Of a stretch of 64,000 nucleotides of DNA, positions 1 through 8,605 are shown one piece after another. Source of the DNA: Solwaraspora sp. WMMD791 (lineage in GTDB: Bacteria > Actinomycetota > Actinomycetes > Mycobacteriales > Micromonosporaceae); the NCBI RefSeq assembly GCF_029581195.1, contig NZ_CP120737.1, positions 5,805,001 through 5,869,000 on the forward strand, written 5' to 3'. A program made the position numbers and the translations under genes. Each line of letters begins with the position of its first letter. The first letter of the stretch is position 1. The notes below the pieces were generated by a model that saw only the letters and a list, made by a program, of their open reading frames with translations, was not told the origin of the DNA and searched no databases.

Positions 1-1
1 C

Positions 2-820
2 CAGTTGGCCGAGCGCGGCGTACTGCGCCAGCGGGTCCGCCTGATCTTCCAGCCGGCGGAGGAGATCCTGCCCTGCGGCTCGCTGGAGGTCATCGCCGCC
101 GGCGGCCTGGCCGACGTCGAGCAGATCTTCGCCCTGCACTGCGACCCCAACCTGCCGGTCGGCAAGGTCGGCCTGCGGGTCGGGCCGATCACCGCTGCGG
201 CCGACAACATCAGCGTCCGGCTCACCGGACCCGGCGGGCACACCGCCCGCCCGCACCTGACCGTCGACCTGGTCAACGCGCTCGGCCGCCTCGTCACCGA
301 GGTGCCGGCGCTGGTCAACCGCCGGGTCCCGGCCAACTCCGGCCTGCTGCTGGTCTTCGGGCAGGCCTCCGCCGGCACCCAGTACAACGTCATCCCGAAC
401 GAGGCCAGCGCCGCCGGTACCCTGCGAGTGCTCGACCGCCCCACCTGGGACGCGGCCCCGGACATCGTCACCCAGATCATCCGCGAGGTGGTCGCGCCGA
501 CCGGGGCGACCGTCGACGTCGAGTACCTGCGCGGGCGGCCACCGGTGGTCAACGACGCCCGGGCGATCGACGTACTCACCGCGGCCACCACCGCCGCGCT
601 CGGCCCGGCGGCCGTCGCCGACACCCCGCAGAGCATGGGTGGCGAGGACTTCTCCTGGTACCTGGAGTACGTGCCCGGCGCACTCGCCCGGCTCGGGGTC
701 GGACGCGCCGAACCCGGCAGCGACCTGCACCGAGCATCGTTCGACGTGGACGAGCGGGCGATCGCCGTCGGCGTCCGCCTGCTCGTGCACACCGTCCTGC
801 AGTCGGCCGCGACCGACTGA
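2..820 (+). CDS. M20-family amidohydrolase (N-acyl amino acid / hippurate hydrolase type), 5' truncated by the window edge
   Basis: The C-terminal ~270 residues of a zinc-dependent M20 peptidase/amidohydrolase that removes acyl groups from amino acids. Visible family motifs are FQPAEE near the start (metal-ligand Glu pair), ALHCDP (metal His), GGHTARPH (dimerisation/lid domain) and MGGEDFSWYLE near the end. The frame is already open at base 2, so the real start lies upstream; about 100-130 residues, including the first metal-binding motif, are missing. The stop at 818-820 forms the first arm of a short hairpin before the convergent lipoprotein gene. Family assignment is firm; the substrate is not determined. 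Confidence 0.88.
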   Translation, partial: QLAERGVLRQRVRLIFQPAEEILPCGSLEVIAAGGLADVEQIFALHCDPNLPVGKVGLRVGPITAAADNISVRLTGPGGHTARPHLTVDLVNALGRLVTEVPALVNRRVPANSGLLLVFGQASAGTQYNVIPNEASAAGTLRVLDRPTWDAAPDIVTQIIREVVAPTGATVDVEYLRGRPPVVNDARAIDVLTAATTAALGPAAVADTPQSMGGEDFSWYLEYVPGALARLGVGRAEPGSDLHRASFDVDERAIAVGVRLLVHTVLQSAATD

Positions 821-836
821 CCCGACTACCGGGTCA
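818..836. terminator. short hairpin between convergent genes
   Basis: TGACCCG / CGGGTCA, 7 bp stem with a 5-nt loop, starting on the stop codon of the amidohydrolase gene. There is no U tract, so it is only a plausible weak terminator shared with the gene ending at 864. Confidence 0.35.
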
Positions 837-863
837 GCCGGTCGGCTACCGGGTCGTCACCGG

Positions 864-1961
864 CTAAGGGGTCGTTTCCTCCGCCGCCGGACGCGGTGCC
901 GGCGCGGTCGCCGAACTGGTCGCGGTCGTCGTCGGGGCCGCCGACCCGGCCGTGCCCGCCGCCATGGGCAGCGCCGGTCCGGTGTGTGCCGCCGAGCCAC
1001 GGCGGCGCCGGGTCCGCAGCACCCAGAGCAACCCCAGCACAGGTACGCCGAGCGCCACCAGCCAGGGCAGCAACGCCCCGAACACGGTCACCAGGATCCG
1101 TACCGAGGCGGTGAACGCCCCCCAGCCTGCGGCCAGCCCGGCCAGGAACCCGGTCTGCGGCTCCGCCGCCGCTGGCGGCGTACCCGGCCCCACCAGCTCG
1201 ACGGTGATCCGGGACAACGTCACCAGATCGGCCAGCCCGCGCTTCTTCGCCTGCAGCGACGCCAGGTCGGCCTCCCGCTTGGCGAGCTCGCTCTCCAACA
1301 TCACCAGGTCGGCGAGGGTCTCGGCCTGGGCGAGCAGGGCCCGGCCGCTGCGGACCCGGGCCTCCTGGGTGGTGATCCGGGCGTCCAGGTCGATCACCTC
1401 CTCGGTGACGTCCTGCACGCTCAACTCGCGGCTGATCTCCTCACCGAGGCGGGACAGTCGGTCGACCACCCGGTCGAACTCGGCCGCCGGCACCCGCAGC
1501 TCCAACGTGGCGCGGCCCTGGTCGTCGTACTCGGACCGCTGGTCGCGGCCGACGAAGCCGCCCACCGACGAGGCGATCGTCGCCGCCTCGCTGGCCTTGC
1601 CGGCGACATCGGTCACCTCGACGGTGATCGACCCCGAGTAGATGATCGACCGCTCGCCGACCCGCAGGTCGACCGGGGTGGCGGCGTCCGGGCCGGCGTT
1701 GCCGCCGCTGTCGCCCGCACCCGCCGCCTCCTCCGGGGCGCTGCCGCCGTCGTCGGCCGCGCCGCCCTCGGGCCGGCCGTCCGGGCCCGGAGCCGCCGCC
1801 CCGGCCACGTCCCGCTGCGGCATGTCCGCCGTGCTTCCCGCCGAGTCCTCCGACGCCGAGCAGCCGGCCAGCACCAGCAACCCGGCGAGCAGGGCCACAC
1901 CGGCGGCGACGCCGCCTCGGTGCCCGACCCGCCGGTGAATACGCTTGTTCTTGGTTGTCAA
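864..1961 (-). CDS. DUF4349 domain-containing lipoprotein
   Basis: A 365-aa predicted lipoprotein. The start is TTG at 1959-1961, chosen because AAGGAG sits 7 nt upstream and because it places a basic n-region, a hydrophobic stretch and the lipobox L-A-G-C at the N-terminus (Cys near residue 33). A Gly/Ala/Asp-rich linker follows, then the DUF4349 core with a long charged helical segment (likely coiled coil around residues 190-260), and a C-terminal transmembrane helix with an RTRRRR stop-transfer tail. The protein would therefore be anchored at both ends with the coiled coil outside the membrane. The family function is unknown. It is divergent from the metallo-hydrolase gene at 2086. Confidence 0.85.
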   Translation of the reverse strand: MTTKNKRIHRRVGHRGGVAAGVALLAGLLVLAGCSASEDSAGSTADMPQRDVAGAAAPGPDGRPEGGAADDGGSAPEEAAGAGDSGGNAGPDAATPVDLRVGERSIIYSGSITVEVTDVAGKASEAATIASSVGGFVGRDQRSEYDDQGRATLELRVPAAEFDRVVDRLSRLGEEISRELSVQDVTEEVIDLDARITTQEARVRSGRALLAQAETLADLVMLESELAKREADLASLQAKKRGLADLVTLSRITVELVGPGTPPAAAEPQTGFLAGLAAGWGAFTASVRILVTVFGALLPWLVALGVPVLGLLWVLRTRRRRGSAAHTGPALPMAAGTAGSAAPTTTATSSATAPAPRPAAEETTP

Positions 1962-2085
1962 GGGGTGTCTCCTTGGGCTCGTCACAGATGTGTCACCCGG
2001 GTGTCGCTGAGACGCGCCACGACCGCCGGCGGGTTCCGGCACACTGCAAAGCGGCAGGTCACGATTCGGTTGTCGGGAGGTCACG

Positions 2086-2715
2086 GTGCGACTGACCAAG
2101 TTCGGGCATTCCTGCGTACGGCTGGAACGCGACGGCGCGGTGCTGGTGATCGACCCGGGGGCGTTCAGCGAGCCGGCCGCGCTCGACGGGGTCGACGCGG
2201 TCCTCGTCACCCACGAGCACTTCGACCACCTCGACGTCGACCGGCTGGCCGACGTGCTCGCCCGGCGCCCGTCGGTGACCGTCCACGCGCATCCGTCTGT
2301 GGCATCCACACTGGATGTGCTCGGCGACGCGGTCGTTGCGGTCGAGGCCGGCGACCGGTTCGAGGCGGCGGGGATGCCGGTCCGGGCGTACGGCGGCTGG
2401 CACGCGGTGATCCACCCGGACCTGCCCCGGGTGCCCAACCTGGGCTTCCTGGTCGACGACTCGGTCTACCACCCGGGTGACGCGTTCGACGTGCCGGCCG
2501 ACGCGGCGGTGCAGACCCTGTTCGTGCCGGTGTGCGCGCCGTGGATGAAACTGTCCGAAGCAGTCGACTTCGTCCGGGCGGTCGCCCCCCGGCGGGCCCT
2601 GGCCCTGCACGACGGCCTGCTCAACGACGCCGGCCACCGCGTCACCGACAACCTGATGGGCAAGCTGGCCGGCTGCGACTACGCCCGGCTGCCGGCCGGC
2701 ACCACGCTGGACTGA
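2086..2715 (+). CDS. MBL-fold metallo-hydrolase
   Basis: A 209-aa metallo-beta-lactamase-fold hydrolase of the small UPF0173-like type. The metal-binding motif THEHFDH is at residues 44-50, and further conserved His/Asp residues lie in HAHPS, HPGD and ALHDG. The GTG start has GGGAGG 5 nt upstream. There is no signal peptide, so it is cytoplasmic. The next gene starts at the base directly after this stop codon, suggesting co-transcription. Substrate unknown. Confidence 0.87.
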   Translation: MRLTKFGHSCVRLERDGAVLVIDPGAFSEPAALDGVDAVLVTHEHFDHLDVDRLADVLARRPSVTVHAHPSVASTLDVLGDAVVAVEAGDRFEAAGMPVRAYGGWHAVIHPDLPRVPNLGFLVDDSVYHPGDAFDVPADAAVQTLFVPVCAPWMKLSEAVDFVRAVAPRRALALHDGLLNDAGHRVTDNLMGKLAGCDYARLPAGTTLD

Positions 2716-3660
2716 GTGCCGGGCATGAGCAGCGGTGGCGCGGCACCGGCCGAGGTGGTCCGCCGGCTCTACACCCTGCCACCCGGGCAGTTCGTGGCGG
2801 CCCGGACCGAGGCGGTCGCCGCCACGCGGGGCAGCGACCCGGCCGCCGCCCGCGCCATCGGGAAACTGCGCAAGCCGACGGTCGCCGCCTGGTTGGTCAA
2901 CCTGCTCGCGCTGCGTCGCCCGGACCTGATCGACGGGCTGGTGGAACTGTCCGGGCAGCTGCGGTCGGCGCAACGGCAGCTGCGCGGGCCGGCGCTGCGG
3001 GAGCTGTCGACGCGCCGGCGGGCGGTGATCGAGTCACTGGTCGCACAGGCCCGCGCGCTCGCCGTCGATGCCGACCCGGCGGCCGCCGCCGGAAAACTAC
3101 CCCTCGCCGAGGTGGAGGCCACCCTGTCGGCGGCCCTGTCCGACGAGCAGATCGCGGCTCAGGTGCGCTCCGGGCGGCTGATCCGGGCGGTGGACTACGC
3201 CGGGTTCGGTGAGGTGCCCCGCCCCCGGCTGCGCCTGGTCGGCCCGGACGACGTCGTGGCCGACGAGCCCGACACCGGCCGGGCCGCCGCCGGCCGGGCC
3301 AGGCGGGGCCGGGCCGCCGCCGATCGGGCGGAGCGGGACCGGGCCGCTGCCGACCGGGCCGCGCGGGAGTTGGCCGACCGGCGGCGTCGGCTCACCGCGG
3401 AGCTCGACCAGGCCAACGCCGGGCAGCACGCCGCCCAGTCCGATCTGGCCCGCGCTGCCGCCGCCGAGCACGAGGCGGCCGAGGCGGTCGCCGAGGCACA
3501 CCGCCAACTGGCCGAATGGGAACGTCGTCGGGCCGCTGCCGAACAGGAGCTTGCTCGTCGTAAGGTGGCCCGCAAGACTGCGGAGCGGGCGGTCAGTGCC
3601 GCCCGACGGTACGTCGGCGACGTGACCGCCGTGTTGGAGGATCTGCCGGAGCCCGGCTGA
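2716..3660 (+). CDS. conserved hypothetical protein with Ala/Arg-rich coiled coil
   Basis: 314 aa with no recognised catalytic motif. An N-terminal helical region (VRRLYTLPPGQFVAARTEAVAATRG...) looks like a conserved actinobacterial family. Residues ~190-300 are a low-complexity heptad-like coiled coil rich in Ala, Arg and Glu. GTG at 2716 abuts the stop of the metallo-hydrolase; ATG at 2725 is an alternative start. It probably forms a two-gene operon with its upstream neighbour. Function unknown. Confidence 0.72.
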   Translation: MPGMSSGGAAPAEVVRRLYTLPPGQFVAARTEAVAATRGSDPAAARAIGKLRKPTVAAWLVNLLALRRPDLIDGLVELSGQLRSAQRQLRGPALRELSTRRRAVIESLVAQARALAVDADPAAAAGKLPLAEVEATLSAALSDEQIAAQVRSGRLIRAVDYAGFGEVPRPRLRLVGPDDVVADEPDTGRAAAGRARRGRAAADRAERDRAAADRAARELADRRRRLTAELDQANAGQHAAQSDLARAAAAEHEAAEAVAEAHRQLAEWERRRAAAEQELARRKVARKTAERAVSAARRYVGDVTAVLEDLPEPG

Positions 3661-3676
3661 TCCGTCCACTGCGGGG

Positions 3677-3702
3677 ACTGACCGGGGTCGACATCGGTCA
3701 GT
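3677..3702. terminator. hairpin downstream of the coiled-coil gene
   Basis: ACTGACCG / CGGTCAGT, 8 bp perfect stem with a 10-nt loop, 17 bases after the stop at 3660. No U tract; possible terminator or regulatory dyad for the gene at 3769. Confidence 0.35.
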
Positions 3703-3768
3703 GGAGGTTGCCGGGACCGGCAGCTGGGAGCGTCGACCTCGGCCGGCGCGGCGAAGGGCGGCGACGCG

Positions 3769-4509
3769 GTGAATCCCGACCAGGCCGCCGGCGCGTGTCG
3801 GCGCAGCCTGCACGAGCTGACGGCGGCGTACAGCGAATGTCCGCAGACCCTGCGCCGATCCCGTCAGCTGGGGCTCGGCGGGTGGGCGTTCCATGTGGCG
3901 GGGCGGGCCGGGGTGCTGGGGCCGGTCTCCGCCGCGACCGTGACGGCCGCGATCGGCGTCATCGCCCCCGAGGCGGTCGCCGACGGCTGGGAGGCTGCCT
4001 GTGCGGTCACCACCCCGGCCGAGGCAGCCTCGGTGAGCATGGCCGAATGCTGCCGGTGGGGCGCCGAGCAACTCGGTGACCTCGCCATCGTGGAGCGGTT
4101 GGTCGAGCTGGCCGAGCCGGTGGTGCGGGCCGCCGACGCCACCGGGATGCCGCTGTTCGCCGCCTGGCGGGCGATGCCGGTGCCGGACACCACGCCCGGG
4201 GCCCGGGCCGCCGTCGCGGTCCGGCTGCTCGGTGAGCACCGGGCCGGGGCCCACCTGATCGCCGTACGGGTGGCGGGGTTGACGCCGTTGGAGGCGGTGC
4301 TCGCCGGCCCGGAGGGCGCCAGCGGGGCGGTGGCCGCCGGCTGGTCGCCGCCGTGGCCGCCGACCGGGCCGCTGGTCCGCCGCCGGCTCTGGGCCGACCA
4401 GGTGACGAACCGGTTGGCCGGGCAGGCGTTCACGGTGCTCGACCAGGGGCTCCGCCGGGAGCTGGTCGAGTTGCTCGCCGGTGCGGCGGCACACGTACGC
4501 CGACGCTGA
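3769..4509 (+). CDS. SCO6745-family (SalK-like) conserved protein
   Basis: 246 aa. The N-terminal pattern (short helix, an aromatic/Gly motif GGWAFHVAGRAGVLGPVSAATVTAAI, then APEAVADGW) matches the actinobacterial SCO6745/SalK family, whose members are all-helical proteins of unknown biochemical role found singly on chromosomes. GTG start at 3769; no clear Shine-Dalgarno sequence. No signal peptide or membrane segment. Convergent with the gene at 4554. Confidence 0.65.
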   Translation: MNPDQAAGACRRSLHELTAAYSECPQTLRRSRQLGLGGWAFHVAGRAGVLGPVSAATVTAAIGVIAPEAVADGWEAACAVTTPAEAASVSMAECCRWGAEQLGDLAIVERLVELAEPVVRAADATGMPLFAAWRAMPVPDTTPGARAAVAVRLLGEHRAGAHLIAVRVAGLTPLEAVLAGPEGASGAVAAGWSPPWPPTGPLVRRRLWADQVTNRLAGQAFTVLDQGLRRELVELLAGAAAHVRRR

Positions 4510-4553
4510 GCCGGGCGCGCTGGGGACCGTGGCGGCTCAGCGGCCAGTGGCGG

Positions 4554-5009
4554 TCAGGCGGTGGCGGTACGGGTGGGCCGGTCGCGCAGCGCCGCCACGT
4601 AGTCGTCCGGGGCACCGGCCTTCTCGGCCGCGTTGGCGATCTCGGACAGGTACCAGGCGGTGGGCAGCCCGCCCTCGTACCCGTCGAAGACGTAGACCCA
4701 GGCGGTGATCTCGCCGTCGAGGGTGACCGCCCGGACGGTCAGCCGCCGGTAGGTGCCCGACAGCGCCCCCTCGACCTCGTCGAGCTGCGCGGCGTCCCAG
4801 GGGTGGACGTCGTAGAGTGCGACGAAGACACGGTCGCCGGGCGACTCCACGATGGTGGTGACCGCACCCTCCCAGCCGATCACCCCCTCGCCGGCGAAGG
4901 TGAGCCGCCAGCCTTCCAGCCAGCCGGTACCCACCATGGGCGAATGCGGACAGTAAGCACGCATTCGTGCGGGGTCGAGGTTTGAGCCATACGCGGCGTA
5001 ATGACGCAC
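4554..5009 (-). CDS. gamma-glutamylcyclotransferase-like protein
   Basis: A 151-aa AIG2/GGCT-fold protein. The family signature YAAYGSNLDPARM opens the protein, followed by the core LTFAGEGVIGWEGAVTTI, and the acidic catalytic region is seen as LDEVEGALSGTYRR. GTG at 5007-5009 was preferred over upstream in-frame starts because the family typically begins 4-6 residues before YGSN. Likely activity is cyclotransfer on a gamma-glutamyl amine or peptide; the substrate cannot be read from sequence. Divergent from lpdA, with about 130 bp shared between the promoters. Confidence 0.78.
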   Translation of the reverse strand: MRHYAAYGSNLDPARMRAYCPHSPMVGTGWLEGWRLTFAGEGVIGWEGAVTTIVESPGDRVFVALYDVHPWDAAQLDEVEGALSGTYRRLTVRAVTLDGEITAWVYVFDGYEGGLPTAWYLSEIANAAEKAGAPDDYVAALRDRPTRTATA

Positions 5010-5114
5010 GGCGATGACGATAGCCCGGCGAGGGGGTGGGGGAGAATACGAGTGAGCGTGTCGCGTGTCGGGCGTGCCGTCGGGAGACGGCACCGGACGG
5101 GTGGAACGTACCGC

Positions 5115-5120
5115 TAAAGT
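5115..5120 (+). promoter_or_regulatory. lpdA -10 box
   Basis: TAAAGT matches TANNNT and is followed after ~8 nt by the GGGGAG ribosome binding site and a TTG start. No convincing -35 box is seen. Confidence 0.45.
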
Positions 5121-5142
5121 CCAATTTGGGGAGAAAGTCGTT

Positions 5143-6561
5143 TTGAAGCGGATAGTGATAATCGGTGGTGGCCCGGCCGGCTACGAGGCGGCCCTGGTCG
5201 CGGCACAACTGCATGCCGAGGTCACGGTCGTCGAGGCCGACGGCGCCGGCGGGGCCTGCGTACTGTCCGACTGCGTCCCGTCCAAGACCTTCATCGCCAG
5301 CTCAGAAGTGGTGACCGGATACCGGGACACCGAGGAGTTCGGCATCGACTCCGAAGGGCTCGACGCCGTGACCGTCGACGCCGCCGCGGTGCACGCCCGG
5401 GTCAAGCGCCTCGCGCTCGCCCAGTCGGCCGACGTGCACAGCAAACTCGTCAAAGCCGGTGTGACGTTCGTCGCCGGCACCGCCCGGCTCGGCGAGGACA
5501 CGCTCGGTCACACCCACCGGGTAATGGTCCGCCCGCATGACGGTGACGCAGAGTACGCGATCGAAGCCTCGACCGTACTGGTCGCCACCGGCGCCACCCC
5601 CCGGCAGCTGCCGACGGCGGTGCCCGACGGCGAACGGATCCTGACCTGGCGCCAGGTCTACGACCTGCCGGAGCTGCCCGAGCACCTGATCGTGGTCGGC
5701 TCCGGTGTGACCGGTGCCGAGTTCGCCAGCGCCTACCTGGCCATGGGGGTGCCGGTCACCCTGGTGTCGAGCCGGGACCGGGTGATGCCGCACGAGGACG
5801 CCGACGCCGCGATGGCGATCGAGCAGGTCTTCCGGGCACGCGGCATGACGATCCTGAACAACTCGCGGGCCGAGGCGGTCACCCGGACCGGCGACGGTGG
5901 TGCGGGCGACGGCGTCGAGGTCAGGCTCGCCGACGGCCGTACGGTGACCGGCTCGCATGCCCTGATCGCCGTCGGTTCGGTGCCCAACACCGCCGACCTG
6001 GGGCTGGCCGAGTACGGAGTCTCCGTCGCGCCCAGCGGCCACGTGCCGGTCGACCGGGTGTCGCGGACCAACGTGCCGGGTATCTACGCCGCCGGCGACT
6101 GTACCGGGGTGCTGCCGCTGGCCAGTGTCGCCGCGATGCAGGGGCGGATCGCGATGTGGCACGCGCTCGGCGAGGCAGTGGTGCCGCTGCGGCTGCGCAC
6201 GGTCGCGGCGAACGTCTTCACCGATCCGGAGCTGGCCACCGTCGGCGTCTCCCAGGACGAGGTCGACGACGGGCGGGTGCAGGCCCGGCAGGTGATGCTG
6301 CCGCTGGCCGGCAACGCCCGGGCCAAGATGGCCGACCTGCGCGACGGCTTCGTCAAGCTGTTCTGCCGCCCGGCCAGTGGGCAGATCATCGGCGGGGTGG
6401 TGGTGGCGCCGAAGGCCAGCGAGTTGATCATGCCGATCACCGTCGCGGTGGAGAACCACATGACGGTCAGTCAGTTGGCGCACACAATCACAATTTATCC
6501 TTCGTTGTCCGGATCAATCGCTGAAGCCGCACGTCAGCTGATGTGGCATGACGAAGAGTAA
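5143..6561 (+). CDS. lpdA: NAD(P)H-quinone dehydrogenase (LpdA type flavoprotein disulfide reductase)
   Basis: A 472-aa homologue of mycobacterial Rv3303c (LpdA), a cytoplasmic FAD enzyme that reduces quinones. The TTG start at 5143 has GGGGAG at 5128-5133. The FAD-binding GGGPAGYEAA is at residues 9-18, the NAD-binding GSGVTGAEFASAY near residue 190 and the second FAD motif YAAGDCTG near residue 320. Unlike Rv3303c, both active-site cysteines of the lipoamide-dehydrogenase CX4C motif are present (GGACVLSDCVPSK). The C-terminal His-Glu dyad is absent: the region reads IYPSLSGSIAEAA. This fits a quinone/NADPH reductase rather than a lipoamide dehydrogenase. Monocistronic. Confidence 0.92.
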   Translation: MKRIVIIGGGPAGYEAALVAAQLHAEVTVVEADGAGGACVLSDCVPSKTFIASSEVVTGYRDTEEFGIDSEGLDAVTVDAAAVHARVKRLALAQSADVHSKLVKAGVTFVAGTARLGEDTLGHTHRVMVRPHDGDAEYAIEASTVLVATGATPRQLPTAVPDGERILTWRQVYDLPELPEHLIVVGSGVTGAEFASAYLAMGVPVTLVSSRDRVMPHEDADAAMAIEQVFRARGMTILNNSRAEAVTRTGDGGAGDGVEVRLADGRTVTGSHALIAVGSVPNTADLGLAEYGVSVAPSGHVPVDRVSRTNVPGIYAAGDCTGVLPLASVAAMQGRIAMWHALGEAVVPLRLRTVAANVFTDPELATVGVSQDEVDDGRVQARQVMLPLAGNARAKMADLRDGFVKLFCRPASGQIIGGVVVAPKASELIMPITVAVENHMTVSQLAHTITIYPSLSGSIAEAARQLMWHDEE

Positions 6562-6672
6562 TTAACTGGAAACTTTTCGGGGCGGCGGAAGGCCGCCGTC
6601 ACCGCGTACGGTTGACGCGGCGGTGGCCGCTACCCCCGGATCTCCCCGTTCCCGGCGGTCGCGGACGGTGCC

Positions 6673-6705
6673 CGGGCTGCCGGCAGGTCCCGTGCCGGCA
6701 GCCCG
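6673..6705. terminator. strong hairpin after lpdA
   Basis: A 13-bp perfect stem (CGGGCTGCCGGCA against its complement) with a 7-nt loop, about 110 bases after the lpdA stop. A weaker 6-bp hairpin lies nearer at 6583-6598. Neither is followed by a U tract, which is common in high-GC actinobacteria. Confidence 0.6.
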
Positions 6706-6744
6706 CCCTCATCTGGGCCCTTCACCGTCACGCGCACCCTGGCC

Positions 6745-6813
6745 CAAGATCAATGTGAGCGCCGTGGTTGTCATCCGGCGAGTTCGACGCCCCTGGCGCT
6801 CACATCGATCTTG
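6745..6813. repeat. REP/MITE-like inverted repeat
   Basis: Two 19-bp arms, CAAGATCAATGTGAGCGCC at 6745-6763 and its complement at 6795-6813 with one mismatch, around a 31-bp spacer. It sits alone in the 370-bp gap between lpdA and the XRE gene, where I see no gene. Arm length and symmetry suggest a small palindromic mobile or REP-type element; no transposase is present. Confidence 0.5.
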
Positions 6814-6935
6814 CCCGAGGCTGGCGGACCGCCCGGCCGGGGCGTAGTCGCTGCTGCGGACACCGGCGTACCGTCGCCGTTAGAGCTCCGGCCGGCGTGG
6901 TACCCGGCCCCCAGCCCTCGGGCGGGAGGGACAGC

Positions 6936-8147
6936 ATGAACATCGGAGAGAACCTCGCGAGGAAGCGGCGACGGGCAGGCCTCACCCAGGAAGGACTTGC
7001 CGAGCGCAGCGGCGTGAGCATCTCAGTCATTCGAAAGCTGGAACGCGGCGACCGAGACTCCGCCTCGCTGCCGACACTGCGCAGCCTGGCAACCGCCCTC
7101 GGCGTGACCACAGTCGAGTTGTTTCGCCCCACTCCGACCCAACTGCAGCCGCCCATCGACGATCGCAGCGACCTCTACCTCATTCGTCGGGCGCTGCAGC
7201 CGGCCAGAACCGCCGACGGTGATCTGATTACCCTGGCAGACGACGTGCAGCCTGGTGCTGACGACGTCGCCGATTCCGTTCGTGAGATCAGCGGGTTGTT
7301 CCGGGACAGCGACTACGCCGGTGCAGTCGCCGCATTGCCCACCGCTATCAGCCATGCCCGCGCCGCAGTGGCCGAAGCCGACGAACCCAGCCGACCTGGC
7401 GTATGGGGTCAGCTGGCGCAGGTCTACCAGACCGCCGCGTTGGTACTGATCCAGCTCCGTAAAGACGACCTGGCCTACCATGCGCTCGGCTTGGCCATGG
7501 ACGCCGGCCGCCGAGCCGGCGACGACGTCCTCACAGCCTCTGTGGTCTGTAGTGAAGGATGGCTGCTCACCAGGCAGGCTCGATTCGACGAGGCCGAGCG
7601 TGCCGCGCTCGTGACCGCCGAAGCGATCGAGCCCAGGATGTCCAGGTCGCCAGCCAGCCAGGTTGCCGTATGGGGGTGGCTGAACCTCGGTGCGGCCGCA
7701 GCGGCCACTCGCAACAATCGGATGGACGTGGCCGCCGACTCCCTGCGTCGGGCTCACGCGTCCGCACACGTCGCCGCCGGCCACGTACCACCGCGTGTAG
7801 CGCACTGGACGACCTTCGCACCAGCGGTGGTGGCCATGCGTGAGGTGGAACTGGCGATGGTCGTCGGCGACGCCGGCCGCGCAGCCGAGGTGGCGCGTAC
7901 CGTCCCGCCGGGTGCGCGTCCGGCCGTGACCTACCAGCGGTTCCGGCTGGACGTCGCTGCCGCCGCACTCGACCGACGCAGACGTGACGAGGCGTTGGCG
8001 GTGCTGCTGCGGTTGCGGGAGTCTGCGCCAGAGTGGCTGCGCTACCAGCGGTACGCCCAGCGCCTCGTCGAGCGTCTCCTGCACGCCCGGTCCCGCGCAG
8101 TGCAGCCTGAACTGCGCGCCCTAGCGGACTTCCTCAACATCGCCTGA
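6936..8147 (+). CDS. XRE-family transcriptional regulator with helical repeat domain
   Basis: 403 aa. The N-terminal Cro/C1 helix-turn-helix spans residues 5-62 (GENLARKRRRAGLTQEGLAE ... LERGDRDSAS). It is followed by ~330 residues of TPR-like helical repeats (for example the WGQLAQVYQTAALVLIQLRKDD region). The ATG at 6936 has GGGAGGG 5 nt upstream. Such regulators in filamentous actinomycetes often sense a small partner protein or peptide through the helical repeats. Here the regulator is followed by three coupled small genes (8435-9329), its most likely partners or targets; that link is inference. Confidence 0.85.
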   Translation: MNIGENLARKRRRAGLTQEGLAERSGVSISVIRKLERGDRDSASLPTLRSLATALGVTTVELFRPTPTQLQPPIDDRSDLYLIRRALQPARTADGDLITLADDVQPGADDVADSVREISGLFRDSDYAGAVAALPTAISHARAAVAEADEPSRPGVWGQLAQVYQTAALVLIQLRKDDLAYHALGLAMDAGRRAGDDVLTASVVCSEGWLLTRQARFDEAERAALVTAEAIEPRMSRSPASQVAVWGWLNLGAAAAATRNNRMDVAADSLRRAHASAHVAAGHVPPRVAHWTTFAPAVVAMREVELAMVVGDAGRAAEVARTVPPGARPAVTYQRFRLDVAAAALDRRRRDEALAVLLRLRESAPEWLRYQRYAQRLVERLLHARSRAVQPELRALADFLNIA

Positions 8148-8434
8148 ACAGGCCAACTACCCCCTATTGGGTCAGTTCACGTCGGCGTGCCCACCGGAAT
8201 GCCACATCCTGCACATGTCGATCATCGCAGTTGAGTGACATGTTGTGTGCGCAGCGCAGCTGATGCCTGATCGTCACCGTGATCGGTACAAAGCGCGTTG
8301 CGCCCGTCATGGCCCGGTCCTGTTTCGGTTCCAGCGCGCGGATCCGCGGGGCCGGGCCGTAGATCGGCGGCGGTCCGGCGCGGAACCCCCGTGCCCGCCG
8401 GGCCGCCGCCCCCTTCGACTCGAGGAGCGCGCAG
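8148..8434 (+). other. non-coding interval ahead of the small-gene cassette
   Basis: 287 bp without a supportable gene. It contains two copies of the palindrome ACATGT (about 8213 and 8238) separated by roughly 20 bp, and a GATC-N8-GATC dyad near 8270. These are candidate operator elements for the cassette. No confident -35/-10 pair was identified. Confidence 0.3.
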
Positions 8435-8605
8435 ATGATCGGGAAGTGGTTCCTGCGACCCGGCACGGTCGACGTCGTTCGGCCGATGCCCGGCCACCGC
8501 CGGTACGCCGACCAGCCCGCCCGGCCGGGCACCGGCCGGCCGGCGACCCGTACCGACCGGGCCGAGCGGCGCGGCGGCAACGCCGGCCGGCACTACCTGC
8601 GGTGA
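8435..8605 (+). CDS. small basic protein of the XRE/PWPC cassette
   Basis: A 56-aa Arg-rich protein (begins MIGKWFLRPGTVDVVRPMPGH). Despite its size it is well supported: GAGGAG lies 7 nt before the ATG, and its TGA overlaps the GTG of the next gene in a GTGA arrangement typical of translational coupling. Function unknown. No membrane segment or signal peptide. It is probably the first gene of a three-gene transcript downstream of the XRE regulator. Confidence 0.6.
   Translation: MIGKWFLRPGTVDVVRPMPGHRRYADQPARPGTGRPATRTDRAERRGGNAGRHYLR

Noticed and set aside
6583-6598. Short hairpin right after lpdA as the main terminator
   Set aside because: The stem is only 6 bp without a U tract; the 13-bp hairpin at 6673-6705 is the better candidate.
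6562-6935. Small ORF of ~74 codons in the lpdA-XRE gap
   Set aside because: No ribosome site, and it spans both the terminator hairpin and the inverted repeat.
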